The notes: generated from the letters alone by a model not told the origin. A DNA stretch of 64,000 nt from CADEED01 sp039931065 (GCA_039931065.1 JBDTSP010000001.1:310001-374000), one strand, 5' to 3'; shown: positions 7,383 through 16,175, numbered from the stretch's first letter. Made by a program: numbers and translations.

Positions 7383-10300
7383 ATGAACAGTGTGGTCAAG
7401 CTCGAACACAAAGATGTCGATGCCATTCCTTTCCAGGAAGCGTCGCTCGACATCTGGGACAAGAAATACCGCTTGTCCGCCAAAGATGGCACTCCCGTCG
7501 ATAAAACCATGGACGACACGTACAAACGTGTCGCGCGCGCCTTGGCGGACGTCGAACTCGAACCTGCGCGCGAGCTGTGGAACGAGCGTTTCCTCTGGGC
7601 GCTGCGCCGCGGCGCCATCCCGGCCGGCCGCGTCACCTCGAACGCTGGTGCGCTCGAGCACAAGCCCGCCACCTCCACCATCAACTGCACCGTGTCCGGA
7701 ATCATCGGCGATTCGATGGACGACATCCTCGGCAAGGTCCACGAGGCGGGGCTCACGCTCAAGGCCGGCTGCGGCATCGGCTACGAATTCTCGACGCTGC
7801 GTCCGCGCGGCGCCTATGTCTCGGGTGCCGGTGCGTATACCTCCGGCCCGCTGTCGTTCATGGATATCTACGACAAGATGTGTTTCACCGTGTCGTCGGC
7901 CGGTGGCCGTCGCGGCGCGCAGATGGGCACGTTCGATGTCGGCCATCCCGATGCGATGGAGTTCATCCGCGCCAAGCGCGAGGCCGGCCGCCTGCGTCAG
8001 TTCAACCTGTCGCTGCTGATCACCGACGAATTCATGCACGCGGTTCGCCAGGACAAGGACTGGAACCTGGCCTTCCCGCTGCTCACCAAGGAATACGACC
8101 CGGCCGAACACAACCTCGAGGACGTCACCAAGTTCGTCTGGCGCGAATGGCCGACGACGAAGAACTACGTGACGCGCGAAGACGGCCTGGTGTGCTGCAA
8201 GATCTACAAGACGCTGCCCGCCCGCCGTATGTGGGACGTGATCATGACGTCCACTTACGACTTCGCCGAGCCGGGTTTCATCCTCATCGACCGCGTCAAT
8301 GAGATGAACAACAACTGGTGGTGCGAGAACATCCGTGCCACCAACCCATGCGTCACCGCGGATACCTGGGTGCAGACGGGCGAAGGCCCGCGCCAGGTGG
8401 CGGAACTCATCGGCAAGCAGTTCACCGCGCGCGTCGACGGCGTCGATCATGTGAGCAGCCCGGAAGGCTTCTTCCGCACGGCGCTGAAGCCGCTCGTCAA
8501 CCTCACCACCAGCGAAGGTTATTCGCTGCGTCTGACCGCCGATCACAAGGTGCGCCGCATCTCGACACTGACGCGCTGGCGCATGGCCACCGAGTGGTGC
8601 GCCGCCGGCGACCTCGCCACGGGCGACAAGGTGCTGCTGCAGGATCATCGCAAGGCGGCCTCTTGGGAGGGTTCCGTCGGTTCGAAAGATTGGGGTCGCA
8701 ATGAGGGTTACCTCATGGGCCTGCTGGTCGGCGACGGCACCGTCAACGAATCAGGGGCGCAGTTGTCGGTTTGGGCGCGGCCCGCGGTCGGCAATAGCGA
8801 CGTGGGCAGTGGCGGTCCGAATTCCGTCATGGCGGCGGCGCTCGATGCCGCGCGCCGCTGCGACAACGTCGGCGATTTCGCCGGCTGGCACGAAGTCGGC
8901 CGTCGCGGCGAGTTCCGCCTCGGCATGGGCGCGATCACGGAATTGGCGCGCGAACTCGGCCTGCGCCCGGGCCGCCAGACCGTGACCCCGGCCATCGAGC
9001 GTGGTTCGAGCGAGTTCTACCGTGGTTTCCTGCGCGGCCTGTTCGACACCGATGGCAGCGTGCAGGGCACGCAGATGAAGGGTGTGTCGATTCGCCTGGC
9101 GCAGTCGGATGTCACCATGCTCGAAGGCGTGCAGCGCATGCTGCTGCGTATCGGCATCGCCTCCACTATCTACCGCAATCGCGCGCAGCCGGGCCTCGTG
9201 GTCACGGGCGAAAACGTGGCGCGTTTCTCCGACAGCATCGGTTTCAACGACACCGTCAAGCGCGCGCGTCTCGCCGGCCTCCTGGGCAGCTACAAACGCA
9301 CGCTCAACCGCGAGCGCTTCGTGGCCACCGTCGAAAGCGTCCGTGCCGATGGCAACGAAGACGTGTACGACGTGCAGATCCCGGGCATCAACGAGTTCGA
9401 CGCCAACGGCCTGCATGCGCACAACTGCGGCGAGCAGCCGCTGCCGCCGTACGGTTCATGCCTGCTGGGTTCGGTGAACCTCACGCGCTTCGTGAAGAAC
9501 GCGTTCACCGATTTCGCGGAATTCGACTGGAACGAATACCGCGAAGTCGTGAAGGTGTTCACGCGCATGCTCGACAACGTCTGCGAGATCAACGGCCTGC
9601 CGCTTCCGCAGCAGCGCGACGAGATCATGCGCAAGCGCCGTCACGGCATGGGTTTTCTGGGGCTCGGCAGCACCATCACCTGCCTCGGCATGAAGTACGG
9701 CAGCGAGGACTCCATCAAGTTCACCGAAGACGTCTCGCGCGAGATGGCGGTGGCCGGATGGGAAGCGGCGCTCGAACTCGCGAAAGAGAAGGGCCCGGCG
9801 CCCATCATGAAGGAAGAGTTCAGCGTCACCGCCGAGATGCTGCGCAAGCGTCCGGAGATGAAAAAGGATGGCTGGAAAGTCGGCGACCTGATTCCCGGCC
9901 GCATCCTGCATGCGCGTTACAGCCGCTACATGCAGCGTGTCGCCGAGACGGCACCGTGGCTCGTCGATCAGCTGTCGAATGTCGGCGCGCGGTTCACGCA
10001 CCACAGCTCGATTGCGCCCACCGGCACCATCTCGCTGTCCCTCGCCAACAACGCGTCGAACGGCATCGAACCCTCGTTCGCGCATCACTACTTCCGCAAC
10101 GTCATCCGCCCGGGCAAGAAGAGCAAGGAGAAGGTCGATGTCTTTTCATTCGAGCTGCTTGCCTATCGCGAACTCATCAATCCGCGTGCGATGCCGGGTT
10201 CAACGAATGCGGCCGAGCAGCTGCCTGAGTATTTCACGACGGCAGATGACATCACGCCGCGAGAACACGTCGACATCCAGGCGGCGGCGCAAAGGTGGGT

Positions 10301-10607
10301 TGATAGCTCAATCTCCAAGACTGCGAATGTGCCTACGGATTACAAATACGAGAGCTTCAAAGACATCTATCTGTATGCCCATGAGAAGGATCTGAAGGGC
10401 TGCACCACCTTCCGTTTCAACCCCGAGGCGTTCCAGGGCGTGCTCGTGAAGGAAGAAGATCTCAAGAACACCACCTACGTGTTCACCCTCGAGGATGGTT
10501 CCGAGGTCTCGGTGAAGGGTGACGAAGAGATCGAATACGACGGCGAGAAACATTCCGCCGCGAATCTGTATGACGCCTTGAAAGAAGGCTACTACGGCAA
10601 GTTTTAG
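7383..10607 (+). CDS. nrdJ: Class II (B12-dependent) ribonucleotide reductase large part, interrupted by an intein
   Basis: Precursor of about 1074 aa; the spliced extein would be about 715 aa. It reduces ribonucleotides to deoxyribonucleotides using adenosylcobalamin, without oxygen. Catalytic features are visible: first redox Cys in STINCTVSG; the active-site N-P-C-G-E sequence that holds the thiyl-radical Cys; second redox Cys 11 residues later in YGSCLLGSVNL; and the phosphate-binding stretch APTGTISL. The intein splits NP from CGE. The C-terminal Cys tail is missing and is supplied by the next gene, nrdJb, as in the split NrdJa/NrdJb of Pseudomonas aeruginosa. I chose the ATG at 7383; the frame is open to a TTG at 7302 and a GTG start in between is possible. 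Confidence 0.93.
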   Translation: MNSVVKLEHKDVDAIPFQEASLDIWDKKYRLSAKDGTPVDKTMDDTYKRVARALADVELEPARELWNERFLWALRRGAIPAGRVTSNAGALEHKPATSTINCTVSGIIGDSMDDILGKVHEAGLTLKAGCGIGYEFSTLRPRGAYVSGAGAYTSGPLSFMDIYDKMCFTVSSAGGRRGAQMGTFDVGHPDAMEFIRAKREAGRLRQFNLSLLITDEFMHAVRQDKDWNLAFPLLTKEYDPAEHNLEDVTKFVWREWPTTKNYVTREDGLVCCKIYKTLPARRMWDVIMTSTYDFAEPGFILIDRVNEMNNNWWCENIRATNPCVTADTWVQTGEGPRQVAELIGKQFTARVDGVDHVSSPEGFFRTALKPLVNLTTSEGYSLRLTADHKVRRISTLTRWRMATEWCAAGDLATGDKVLLQDHRKAASWEGSVGSKDWGRNEGYLMGLLVGDGTVNESGAQLSVWARPAVGNSDVGSGGPNSVMAAALDAARRCDNVGDFAGWHEVGRRGEFRLGMGAITELARELGLRPGRQTVTPAIERGSSEFYRGFLRGLFDTDGSVQGTQMKGVSIRLAQSDVTMLEGVQRMLLRIGIASTIYRNRAQPGLVVTGENVARFSDSIGFNDTVKRARLAGLLGSYKRTLNRERFVATVESVRADGNEDVYDVQIPGINEFDANGLHAHNCGEQPLPPYGSCLLGSVNLTRFVKNAFTDFAEFDWNEYREVVKVFTRMLDNVCEINGLPLPQQRDEIMRKRRHGMGFLGLGSTITCLGMKYGSEDSIKFTEDVSREMAVAGWEAALELAKEKGPAPIMKEEFSVTAEMLRKRPEMKKDGWKVGDLIPGRILHARYSRYMQRVAETAPWLVDQLSNVGARFTHHSSIAPTGTISLSLANNASNGIEPSFAHHYFRNVIRPGKKSKEKVDVFSFELLAYRELINPRAMPGSTNAAEQLPEYFTTADDITPREHVDIQAAAQRWVDSSISKTANVPTDYKYESFKDIYLYAHEKDLKGCTTFRFNPEAFQGVLVKEEDLKNTTYVFTLEDGSEVSVKGDEEIEYDGEKHSAANLYDALKEGYYGKF
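8349..9425 (+). mobile_element. Intein with LAGLIDADG homing endonuclease inside NrdJ
   Basis: 359 in-frame codons. Block A starts with Cys1 (CVTADTWVQTGEG); block B has the TxxH motif (LRLTADHKVRR); the two endonuclease motifs are GYLMGLLVGDGTV (about 8706-8745) and FYRGFLRGLFDTDGSV (about 9016-9060), each with the acidic residue intact; block F is VYDVQIPGINEFDANGLHAHN with His-Asn at the C-terminus, followed by Cys as +1 residue. All residues needed for protein splicing appear present. Insertion is at the RNR active site, a known hot spot for inteins in this family. Base composition is like the host gene, so it is not obviously recent. Confidence 0.93.
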
Positions 10608-10618
10608 GACCAACCAAC

Positions 10619-11380
10619 ATGTCAGCCATCAAGATCGACAAGAAGATCGCGAAATACCGCGTGCAGAAGCCTGAAGACAAGGCCGCCGAAATCGCCGCTG
10701 CCGCGGCCGCCGCCGCGCCCGTTGTTCCGGTGAGGTTCGAGCCGGCGGTGCAGATGACGCACGACACGCAGGGGCGCTCGTCCAAAGTCGTGCGCATGAC
10801 TGAGGAAGTGCAGCGCCCCGAAATGCTGGTGGGCTCCACTTACAAGATCAAGACGCCGGTTTCCGACCACGCGATGTACGTGACGATCAACGACATCATC
10901 CTGAACGAAGACACACCCTACGAGCAGCGCCGGCCGTTCGAGGTGTTCATCAATTCGAAGAATCTCGATCACTTCCAGTGGATCGTGGCGCTCACGCGCA
11001 TCATCTCCGCCGTGTTCCGCAAGGGCGGCGATGTCACGTTCCTGGTCGATGAGCTCAAGGCCGTTTTCGATCCGCGCGGGGGATACTGGCAGGCGGGCGG
11101 CAAGTTCATGCCGTCGATCATCGCCGAGCTGGGCTATGTCATCGAAAAACACCTGCAGACGATCGGTCTGCTCAAGAAGGTGGAACTCGGCGACAACGAG
11201 AAGAAGCTGATTGCCGACAAGAAAGCTGAATACGTGGAACGCACGAAGCAAGCCGACGCTTTCGCCAAGTCGCATTTTCCGGAAGGCGCGCAGTTGTGCG
11301 CCAAGTGCAGCACCGCCGCCGTCGTCATGATGGACGGCTGCATGACCTGCCTGAACTGCGGCGATTCGAAGTGCGGGTGA
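10619..11380 (+). CDS. nrdJb: Class II ribonucleotide reductase C-terminal subunit NrdJb
   Basis: 253 aa, starting 11 bases after nrdJ. After an Ala-rich linker (residues 22-33) comes a domain that corresponds to the C-terminal part of one-chain NrdJ proteins (residues about 55-190, with YVTINDIILNEDTPYEQRRPFEVFIN). The C-terminus holds a cysteine cluster, LCAKCSTAAVVMMDGCMTCLNCGDSKC, read as CxxC...CxxC plus a final Cys, which in class II enzymes binds zinc and shuttles reducing equivalents to the active site. In Pseudomonas both NrdJa and NrdJb are needed for activity. The same arrangement, same strand and short gap imply co-transcription. A terminator follows at 11477. Confidence 0.9.
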   Translation: MSAIKIDKKIAKYRVQKPEDKAAEIAAAAAAAAPVVPVRFEPAVQMTHDTQGRSSKVVRMTEEVQRPEMLVGSTYKIKTPVSDHAMYVTINDIILNEDTPYEQRRPFEVFINSKNLDHFQWIVALTRIISAVFRKGGDVTFLVDELKAVFDPRGGYWQAGGKFMPSIIAELGYVIEKHLQTIGLLKKVELGDNEKKLIADKKAEYVERTKQADAFAKSHFPEGAQLCAKCSTAAVVMMDGCMTCLNCGDSKCG

Positions 11381-11476
11381 GTGGTAGCTAGGGGAAGAAA
11401 CTGAATACGCGTGTCATCGGCGGGTTCCCCGCCTGCCTGCCGGCTTCTTTGCGGGCTACTTGATACGCGCCTCTGC

Positions 11477-11504
11477 AAGGCAGTCGAGAGACTGCCTTGT
11501 TTTT
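11477..11504 (+). terminator. Rho-independent terminator of nrdJ-nrdJb
   Basis: AAGGCAGTC (11477-11485), a GAGA tetraloop and GACTGCCTT (11490-11498) form a perfect 9-bp stem followed by GTTTTT. It lies 97 bases after the nrdJb stop and just before the 3' end of the opposing histidine kinase gene. Confidence 0.8.
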
Positions 11505-11530
11505 CAGCCACACCGCGATGCAGGATGGCG

Positions 11531-12811
11531 CTACGCCGCGACGGTTTCGCTGGCCTTCGCCGCCAGCGGCAGGCGTATGAAAAACGTCGTTCCCTGGCCC
11601 GCCACCGTTTTGTAAGTCAGCGATCCTTCGTGCGACTTGATGACGCCGCGGGCGATGGATAGTCCCTGGCCCGTGCCGCGGCCGACTTCCTTGGTCGTGA
11701 AGAACGGCTCGAAGATCCGCTTCTGGATGGATTCGGGAATGCCGCCACCGGTGTCGGCGATGCTGATGACGGCGTGTGTGTCTTCCACGTAGGTCTTGAC
11801 GGTGATGCGGCCCTTGTTGTTCGTGCCCTTCACCGAGTCGCCGATCGCGTGCGCCGCGTTCACCACGAGATTCAGGATCACCTGGTTGATCTGCCCGCCG
11901 TGGCAGGTGACGAGCGGCAACTCGCCGAACTCCGTCTCGAGATCGGCGACATATTTGTATTCGCTGCGCGCGATGACCAGCGTGCTGTTGACCGCACGAT
12001 TGAGATCCACCTGGCTCATCTCGCGCTGATCGACGTGTGAGAAATCCTTCATCGAACGCACGATCTCGGCGATTCGACCCAGGCCGTCGACCACGCGATC
12101 GAGCGCCGGCGGCAGTTCCTGTTTCAAATCCTCGATGTTTTCATCGGGTTCGGCCGGGACGGGCAGCGCGCGCTGCAGCTTCTGGTTGTGGACCATCAGG
12201 TCCTGCATCGCTTCGCGGATGAAATACACGCTGTCGTTCAGGTACTGGATAGGCGTGTTGATTTCGTGCGCGACGCCGGCCGCCAGGCGGCCGATGGATT
12301 CCAGCCGTTCGCCGGAGGCGAGCCGTTGCTCGGCGCGTTTGCGCTCGGTGATGTCGAAACCGATGCCGATGATGCCGATGACCATGCCGTTTTCATCGCG
12401 CAGCGGCACCTTGGAAGTCACGACGATGCGTTCTTCGCCGGTCACCTTGTCGAGGCCCGGTTCTTCGAGTTCAAGGATTGCGGTGCCCGACTTGATCAGC
12501 GCCTGTTCGTCGTTGAAAAACTTTTCCGCCAGTTCGCGAGGAAAGAAGTCGAAATCTGTCTTGCCGATCGCGTCGGCGGACGTGGTCCCCATGCTGCGTG
12601 CCAGGTGCGCATTGATCGCAACGAAGCGGCTCTCGTAATCCTTGGCGTAGATGAACGCTGGAATCAGGTCGATCATCGTGCGCAGCAGTGTGCGCTCGTG
12701 CGCCAACGCGGTCGCCAGGTCGTGGCGCGCCGAGCGGGCAGCCTCGAGCTCCGCGCTCAGGCGAACTCGCGTACTGCCCCCTTCAACGTCGCCTACCGGA
12801 AATTTCGACAT
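11531..12811 (-). CDS. PAS-domain sensor histidine kinase
   Basis: 426 aa. Start set at the ATG at 12811, which has GAGGAG 8-9 bases upstream; the longer open frame has no such site. A short coiled segment (15-45) leads to a PAS/PAC domain (about 45-160, ending GIIGIGFDITERKRAEQ). The H-box is RLAAGVAHEINTPIQYLND with phospho-acceptor His near 182. The ATPase domain has N (INQVILNLVVNAAHAI), G1 (SIADTGGGIP), F (IFEPFFTTK) and G2 (GRGTGQGLSIA) boxes. No membrane helix is visible, so it is probably cytoplasmic. There is no response regulator gene beside it, so it is an orphan here. Confidence 0.9.
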   Translation of the reverse strand: MSKFPVGDVEGGSTRVRLSAELEAARSARHDLATALAHERTLLRTMIDLIPAFIYAKDYESRFVAINAHLARSMGTTSADAIGKTDFDFFPRELAEKFFNDEQALIKSGTAILELEEPGLDKVTGEERIVVTSKVPLRDENGMVIGIIGIGFDITERKRAEQRLASGERLESIGRLAAGVAHEINTPIQYLNDSVYFIREAMQDLMVHNQKLQRALPVPAEPDENIEDLKQELPPALDRVVDGLGRIAEIVRSMKDFSHVDQREMSQVDLNRAVNSTLVIARSEYKYVADLETEFGELPLVTCHGGQINQVILNLVVNAAHAIGDSVKGTNNKGRITVKTYVEDTHAVISIADTGGGIPESIQKRIFEPFFTTKEVGRGTGQGLSIARGVIKSHEGSLTYKTVAGQGTTFFIRLPLAAKASETVAA

Positions 12812-13066
12812 CGCACTCGCTCCTCGAACCACACCGCTCCGACGCCTGAATATCGGCGGCACGGGGTTTTGCTGCAGTCGCGAAAGTCGGAGTGCGAACG
12901 TCGTCACGCAGGCGGCCGTTTTCAGCCGCTGGACGACAGGCAGGTGGGCAAAATGATGCCTTTTCGCGGGCTGCGGTCTTACGGGCAATGTTCCGGGCGT
13001 CCTGCATGCCCGCGCGCCGCGCCGCGGCAAGATTGCCACCACTGAACAACGACCTGTGGAGCAGTC

Positions 13067-13456
13067 ATGAAACTGGGTGCAATTTCAGCGGCGATCGCCT
13101 CCTCACTGATGTTGGCCGCGCTGGCCTTTGCCGACGTGGGAGCGACCTCGAACAAGTGGCGCATCGAGCTCGACGGACAAGCGCTCAAGACGGGCGATAT
13201 TCAATTCCGCGTGACGCCGCGCCAGGGCGAGTCCACCGACATCACGGTGAGCATCCGCAGCGGCCGTGCTGAAAACAACGTGGCCAAGGACGTGCGGGAT
13301 GCGTTCGCCGCGAAACTCAGCCCCGACCGTTACAGCGTCGAGGTGGATGACGGTGAGGACATCCTGATCAAGAAGAAGGATGGCCAGCCCGACTTCGCGC
13401 TCGAACTGCTCGAGTCGAACGTTCAGAACGTCAGCATCAAGATCGAAGGCGAATAG
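13067..13456 (+). CDS. Small exported protein, paralogue A of a tandem pair
   Basis: 129 aa with a signal peptide (residues 1-22, ending AFA). The mature domain, about 105 residues, is WRIELDGQALKTGDIQFRVTP followed by a VSIRSGRAENNVAKDVRDAF block and ending FALELLESNVQNVSIKIEGE. The next gene encodes the same pattern (W-I...G.L.FRMTP, VSVSSGTNDLGVARVIRQAL, FSLELVDSDVDNLRVVV), so the two are tandem paralogues. I do not recognise the family. A GC-rich hairpin lies between the two genes. Probably periplasmic. Confidence 0.65.
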   Translation: MKLGAISAAIASSLMLAALAFADVGATSNKWRIELDGQALKTGDIQFRVTPRQGESTDITVSIRSGRAENNVAKDVRDAFAAKLSPDRYSVEVDDGEDILIKKKDGQPDFALELLESNVQNVSIKIEGE

Positions 13457-13470
13457 TTCGCCACAGACAG

Positions 13471-13494
13471 GCGCCCCGGAATTCGCCGGGGCGC
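13471..13494 (+). terminator. GC-rich hairpin between the tandem paralogues
   Basis: GCGCCCCGG (13471-13479) and CCGGGGCGC (13486-13494) pair perfectly around a 6-base loop. No T-run follows, so it is more likely an attenuator or mRNA-stability hairpin than a full terminator. Confidence 0.4.
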
Positions 13495-13524
13495 GCCTGC
13501 CCGGCTGCGGATGGTGGACGAATC

Positions 13525-14136
13525 ATGAAACGCATTTCCGCCCTGATGGCGACGCTCGCGATCTGCGCGAGCGCGATTGCCGCCAACAATGTGCCCTTGT
13601 CGGGACAGTGGAATATCGCGCCGAGTGGCAGCGCCGCGTCGAGCGGTGAGCTGCTGTTTCGGATGACGCCCGGCGACGGCGGCGATCCGGTCGAGGTTTC
13701 GGTCTCCGTGAGCTCGGGCACCAACGACCTTGGAGTCGCACGGGTCATCCGCCAGGCGCTGAGCACACAACTTGCGCGCGACCGATTCAACGTGCAACTC
13801 GGGCAGGGCGCAAACGTGCTGGTAAGCGACCCGCATGGCCGGCCTAACTTCTCACTCGAACTCGTGGACTCGGACGTCGACAATCTGCGCGTCGTCGTTC
13901 AGAGCGTCAATCCAACGGCTTCGCCGACGGTGCCGGAACAGAGCGCCCCCGCGACGCCGCCGGCCGCGCCCGCCAGGAATGCACCTGGCAACACCGCGCC
14001 GCCGACCACCTCGGCGCCTGGGAATGCGGGCCAACCCGCGCCGCCGCCCGCAAATGCACCGCCCATTCCCAACGGGACGACGCCACCGAACACTGCGCCA
14101 GGAGGCGGCCCCGCGAGCATGCCACCGCCGACCTGA
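13525..14136 (+). CDS. Small exported protein with Pro/Ala-rich tail, paralogue B
   Basis: 203 aa. Signal peptide at residues 1-19 (ending AIA), then a domain of about 110 residues homologous to paralogue A, then from about residue 133 a low-complexity tail of repeated Ala-Pro-Asn-Gly-Thr units (APARNAPGNTAPPTTSAPGN and similar) to the C-terminus. The tail is absent in paralogue A. Such tails often act as flexible linkers in the envelope. No catalytic motif is evident and I do not recognise the family. 68 bases separate it from paralogue A on the same strand, so the two may be co-transcribed. Confidence 0.65.
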   Translation: MKRISALMATLAICASAIAANNVPLSGQWNIAPSGSAASSGELLFRMTPGDGGDPVEVSVSVSSGTNDLGVARVIRQALSTQLARDRFNVQLGQGANVLVSDPHGRPNFSLELVDSDVDNLRVVVQSVNPTASPTVPEQSAPATPPAAPARNAPGNTAPPTTSAPGNAGQPAPPPANAPPIPNGTTPPNTAPGGGPASMPPPT

Positions 14137-14327
14137 AGAAGCCGGCGGTGGCGCTTGCTCTGGAAGTGGCACCGAAGGTGTTGTATTGACCTGAAGTGCT
14201 GACGCCCGTCGTACGGAAAGCCCGGGCAGATTGCCTAGTACGGGCTCGCATCCGACGCGCCGGGTGCGGCGCCGGTACGCATATTCCGACTATCTACCGG
14301 CATGACTTTGGTCTAGCCTCGATCGCG

Positions 14328-15662
14328 ATGACGACCACGGTGCGGATCCTTGGATCCCGCGCCCGAGAACAGGTCCCCGGCACCAGCATTAAGCTGCTGG
14401 CGCCAGGATTTCGGGGCGCGATGACGCAACTCGGCGCGAATGAGACGCCGATGGGGGTCAACGCGCTGCCATTCGCGCGCGCGGCGGCCGGCGCCGAGGT
14501 CATGATCGCCGCGCACCTGTCCATGCACCTGGAAGCGCGGCCTCCCGACGACAGTTCGGGATTGCGCAGACGCAGCGCGGTGGCCGCGTATCCGCGGGTC
14601 ATCGTGCCGAGGCGCAACGGCGTCGCGTACACGCTGCTGCAGACCGACGAGCAGGGTTTCTCGAGTTTCGTCCTGCCCGAGTCGCACGAGTCATCCGAAG
14701 CCGTGTTCCCGCTGACCATCGCCGCCGGCGGCGCAACGCATCGCACGATGCGGCTACTGATGTGGCCCGAGCAACACGTGGCCGGCCCCGGCGCATTGGC
14801 GGCGGCGAGTCGCTGGGAACGGCTGCGCCGTCCGAATCAATTGCAGCAGCTCGGCCTGCGCGGCTGGCAGGTGCCTGACTGGGAGCAACTGCGCAGCGGC
14901 CCGGTGCTGTTGCTGTTGCATGGAACGTTCGGCACTCCGCATGGCACGTTCCTCGACTGGATCGAACATGAATCCTTCCAGGCCGTGTTGCAGCGTTACG
15001 CAGGCCGCTGCCTCGCGTACGCGCATCCCACGCTCGGGCCCAGCCTCGAAGAAAACGCCGGCTGGCTGACCGCGCACCTGCTGGCGATGGCCGCGCCCAT
15101 CGACGTCGTCGCGCACGGCCGTGGCGGGTTGCTGGCTCGCCTGCTGGCCGCCGACCCGCGTTTGTCCCTGCGCCGGGTATGCCAGGTGGGCACGCCTAAC
15201 AACGGCACCGTGCTCGCGCGCGCGGCCAATCTGCCGCGCTTCCTCGACGGCCACGTGGCGCTGCTCGCGCGCGCTCCCCAGCAGAAGGCGGAGTCGATTC
15301 TCGAGGGCGCGCTGTGTATGGCGCGTTTCGCCACCCTGGACCCGCCGGTCGAACTACCCGGAATGTCGGTGATGACACCCGGCAGCACGGCGTCGCGCGC
15401 GCTGGGCGGGTTGTCTCTGGCGCGGCAGCAATGGTTCACGATCGGCGCGCAGTTCACGCGCCCCGAAGGGCATCGCGCGAACGTGGCGATCGGCGACGAA
15501 TTCGATGCCGAGCCGAATGATCTCGTCGCGCCATCCGCCGGTTGCCGGCTGCCCGGCGTGCGGCCTGTCGATTCGCTCATGCTCGGCGGGTCGGATGTTC
15601 ACCACCACAACTACTTCGCCAACCGGCACGTCCGCGAGCGGCTCGAATCCTGGCTACGTTGA
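14328..15662 (+). CDS. Alpha/beta-hydrolase-fold protein lacking the nucleophile serine
   Basis: About 444 aa from the ATG at 14328 (open frame extends to 14196 without a better start). The second half has a lipase-like alpha/beta-hydrolase fold: LLLLHGTFGTPHG looks like the oxyanion-hole region, and VVAHGRGGLLARLLAADPRL is the nucleophile-elbow region. In related proteins the elbow reads HSxGG; here the Ser is replaced by Gly (residue about 264), so ordinary esterase activity is not expected. A C-terminal His-rich stretch (DVHHHNYF) could include the usual catalytic His. The N-terminal 180 residues form a separate domain. No signal peptide is evident. Confidence 0.65.
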   Translation: MTTTVRILGSRAREQVPGTSIKLLAPGFRGAMTQLGANETPMGVNALPFARAAAGAEVMIAAHLSMHLEARPPDDSSGLRRRSAVAAYPRVIVPRRNGVAYTLLQTDEQGFSSFVLPESHESSEAVFPLTIAAGGATHRTMRLLMWPEQHVAGPGALAAASRWERLRRPNQLQQLGLRGWQVPDWEQLRSGPVLLLLHGTFGTPHGTFLDWIEHESFQAVLQRYAGRCLAYAHPTLGPSLEENAGWLTAHLLAMAAPIDVVAHGRGGLLARLLAADPRLSLRRVCQVGTPNNGTVLARAANLPRFLDGHVALLARAPQQKAESILEGALCMARFATLDPPVELPGMSVMTPGSTASRALGGLSLARQQWFTIGAQFTRPEGHRANVAIGDEFDAEPNDLVAPSAGCRLPGVRPVDSLMLGGSDVHHHNYFANRHVRERLESWLR

Positions 15663-15801
15663 CGGTCGCGCTGTAGGATTCCTCCTGCTTTCATTCAGCA
15701 CTCGCGGCGATGGTTGCGTGCGCGGCCTCGCGGCAAGCTTCACTCCAGTCGGTGCCGGCCTACATCTGGGCCAGAGCCGCAAAACGGAAAGGGAAAGACC
15801 A

Positions 15802-16023
15802 ATGAGTTCGACCAAGATCATCGCTCTCGTACTGATCATCGCCGGCGTGCTCGGCCTGGCATACGGAAAATTCACGTACACCAAGGAAACGCACGACGCG
15901 AAGGTCGGTCCCATCGAGCTGTCGGTGAAGGACAAGGAAACCGTGAACATCCCGATGTGGGCCGGAATCGGCGCCATCGTGGTCGGAGCCGGCCTGTTGT
16001 TGGCCGGGGGCCGCAAGATCTGA
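15802..16023 (+). CDS. Small two-helix membrane protein (73 aa)
   Basis: 73 aa; ATG at 15802 preceded by the purine-rich AAAGGGAAAG. Two membrane segments are clear: residues 5-20 (IIALVLIIAGVLGLAY) and 52-69 (MWAGIGAIVVGAGLLLAG), separated by a charged loop rich in Lys, Glu and Thr. The layout is like DUF3185-type small inner-membrane proteins of unknown role, which is a tentative assignment. A strong hairpin follows at 16080. Confidence 0.65.
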   Translation: MSSTKIIALVLIIAGVLGLAYGKFTYTKETHDAKVGPIELSVKDKETVNIPMWAGIGAIVVGAGLLLAGGRKI

Positions 16024-16079
16024 TTCAACCGGGAAGGATCGCCGGGATTAACTTCGTTATCCGGCGATTCGTGTGAGCC

Positions 16080-16116
16080 TGGGGGCGGACCCGCCTTATC
16101 GTGCGGGGCCGCCCCC
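16080..16116 (+). terminator. GC-rich hairpin after the small membrane-protein gene
   Basis: A 15-bp stem with one mismatch (arms starting TGGGGGCGG and ending CCGCCCCCA) around an 8-base loop CTTATCGT. It lies 57 bases after the stop at 16023 and directly abuts the next palindrome at 16117. Confidence 0.5.
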
Positions 16117-16175
16117 AAACTAAAGGGGACATGTCTATTTATCGGCCACCGATAAAGACATGTCCCCTTTAGTTT
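16117..16175. repeat. Palindrome overlapping the stop codon of the ABC permease gene
   Basis: Left arm 16117-16145 and right arm 16149-16175 are complementary over 27 bp with a 2-base bulge in the left arm (core AAAGGGGACATGTCT) and a 3-base loop. The right arm contains the TAA stop codon (16169-16171, minus strand) of the permease gene, so the repeat itself ends that reading frame. Design resembles the palindromes at 6334 and 45333. Confidence 0.75.

Noticed and set aside
7362..8648. 428-codon open frame antisense to nrdJ
   Set aside because: It lies opposite a well-conserved enzyme, has no family motif, and long antisense frames are expected at this GC content.
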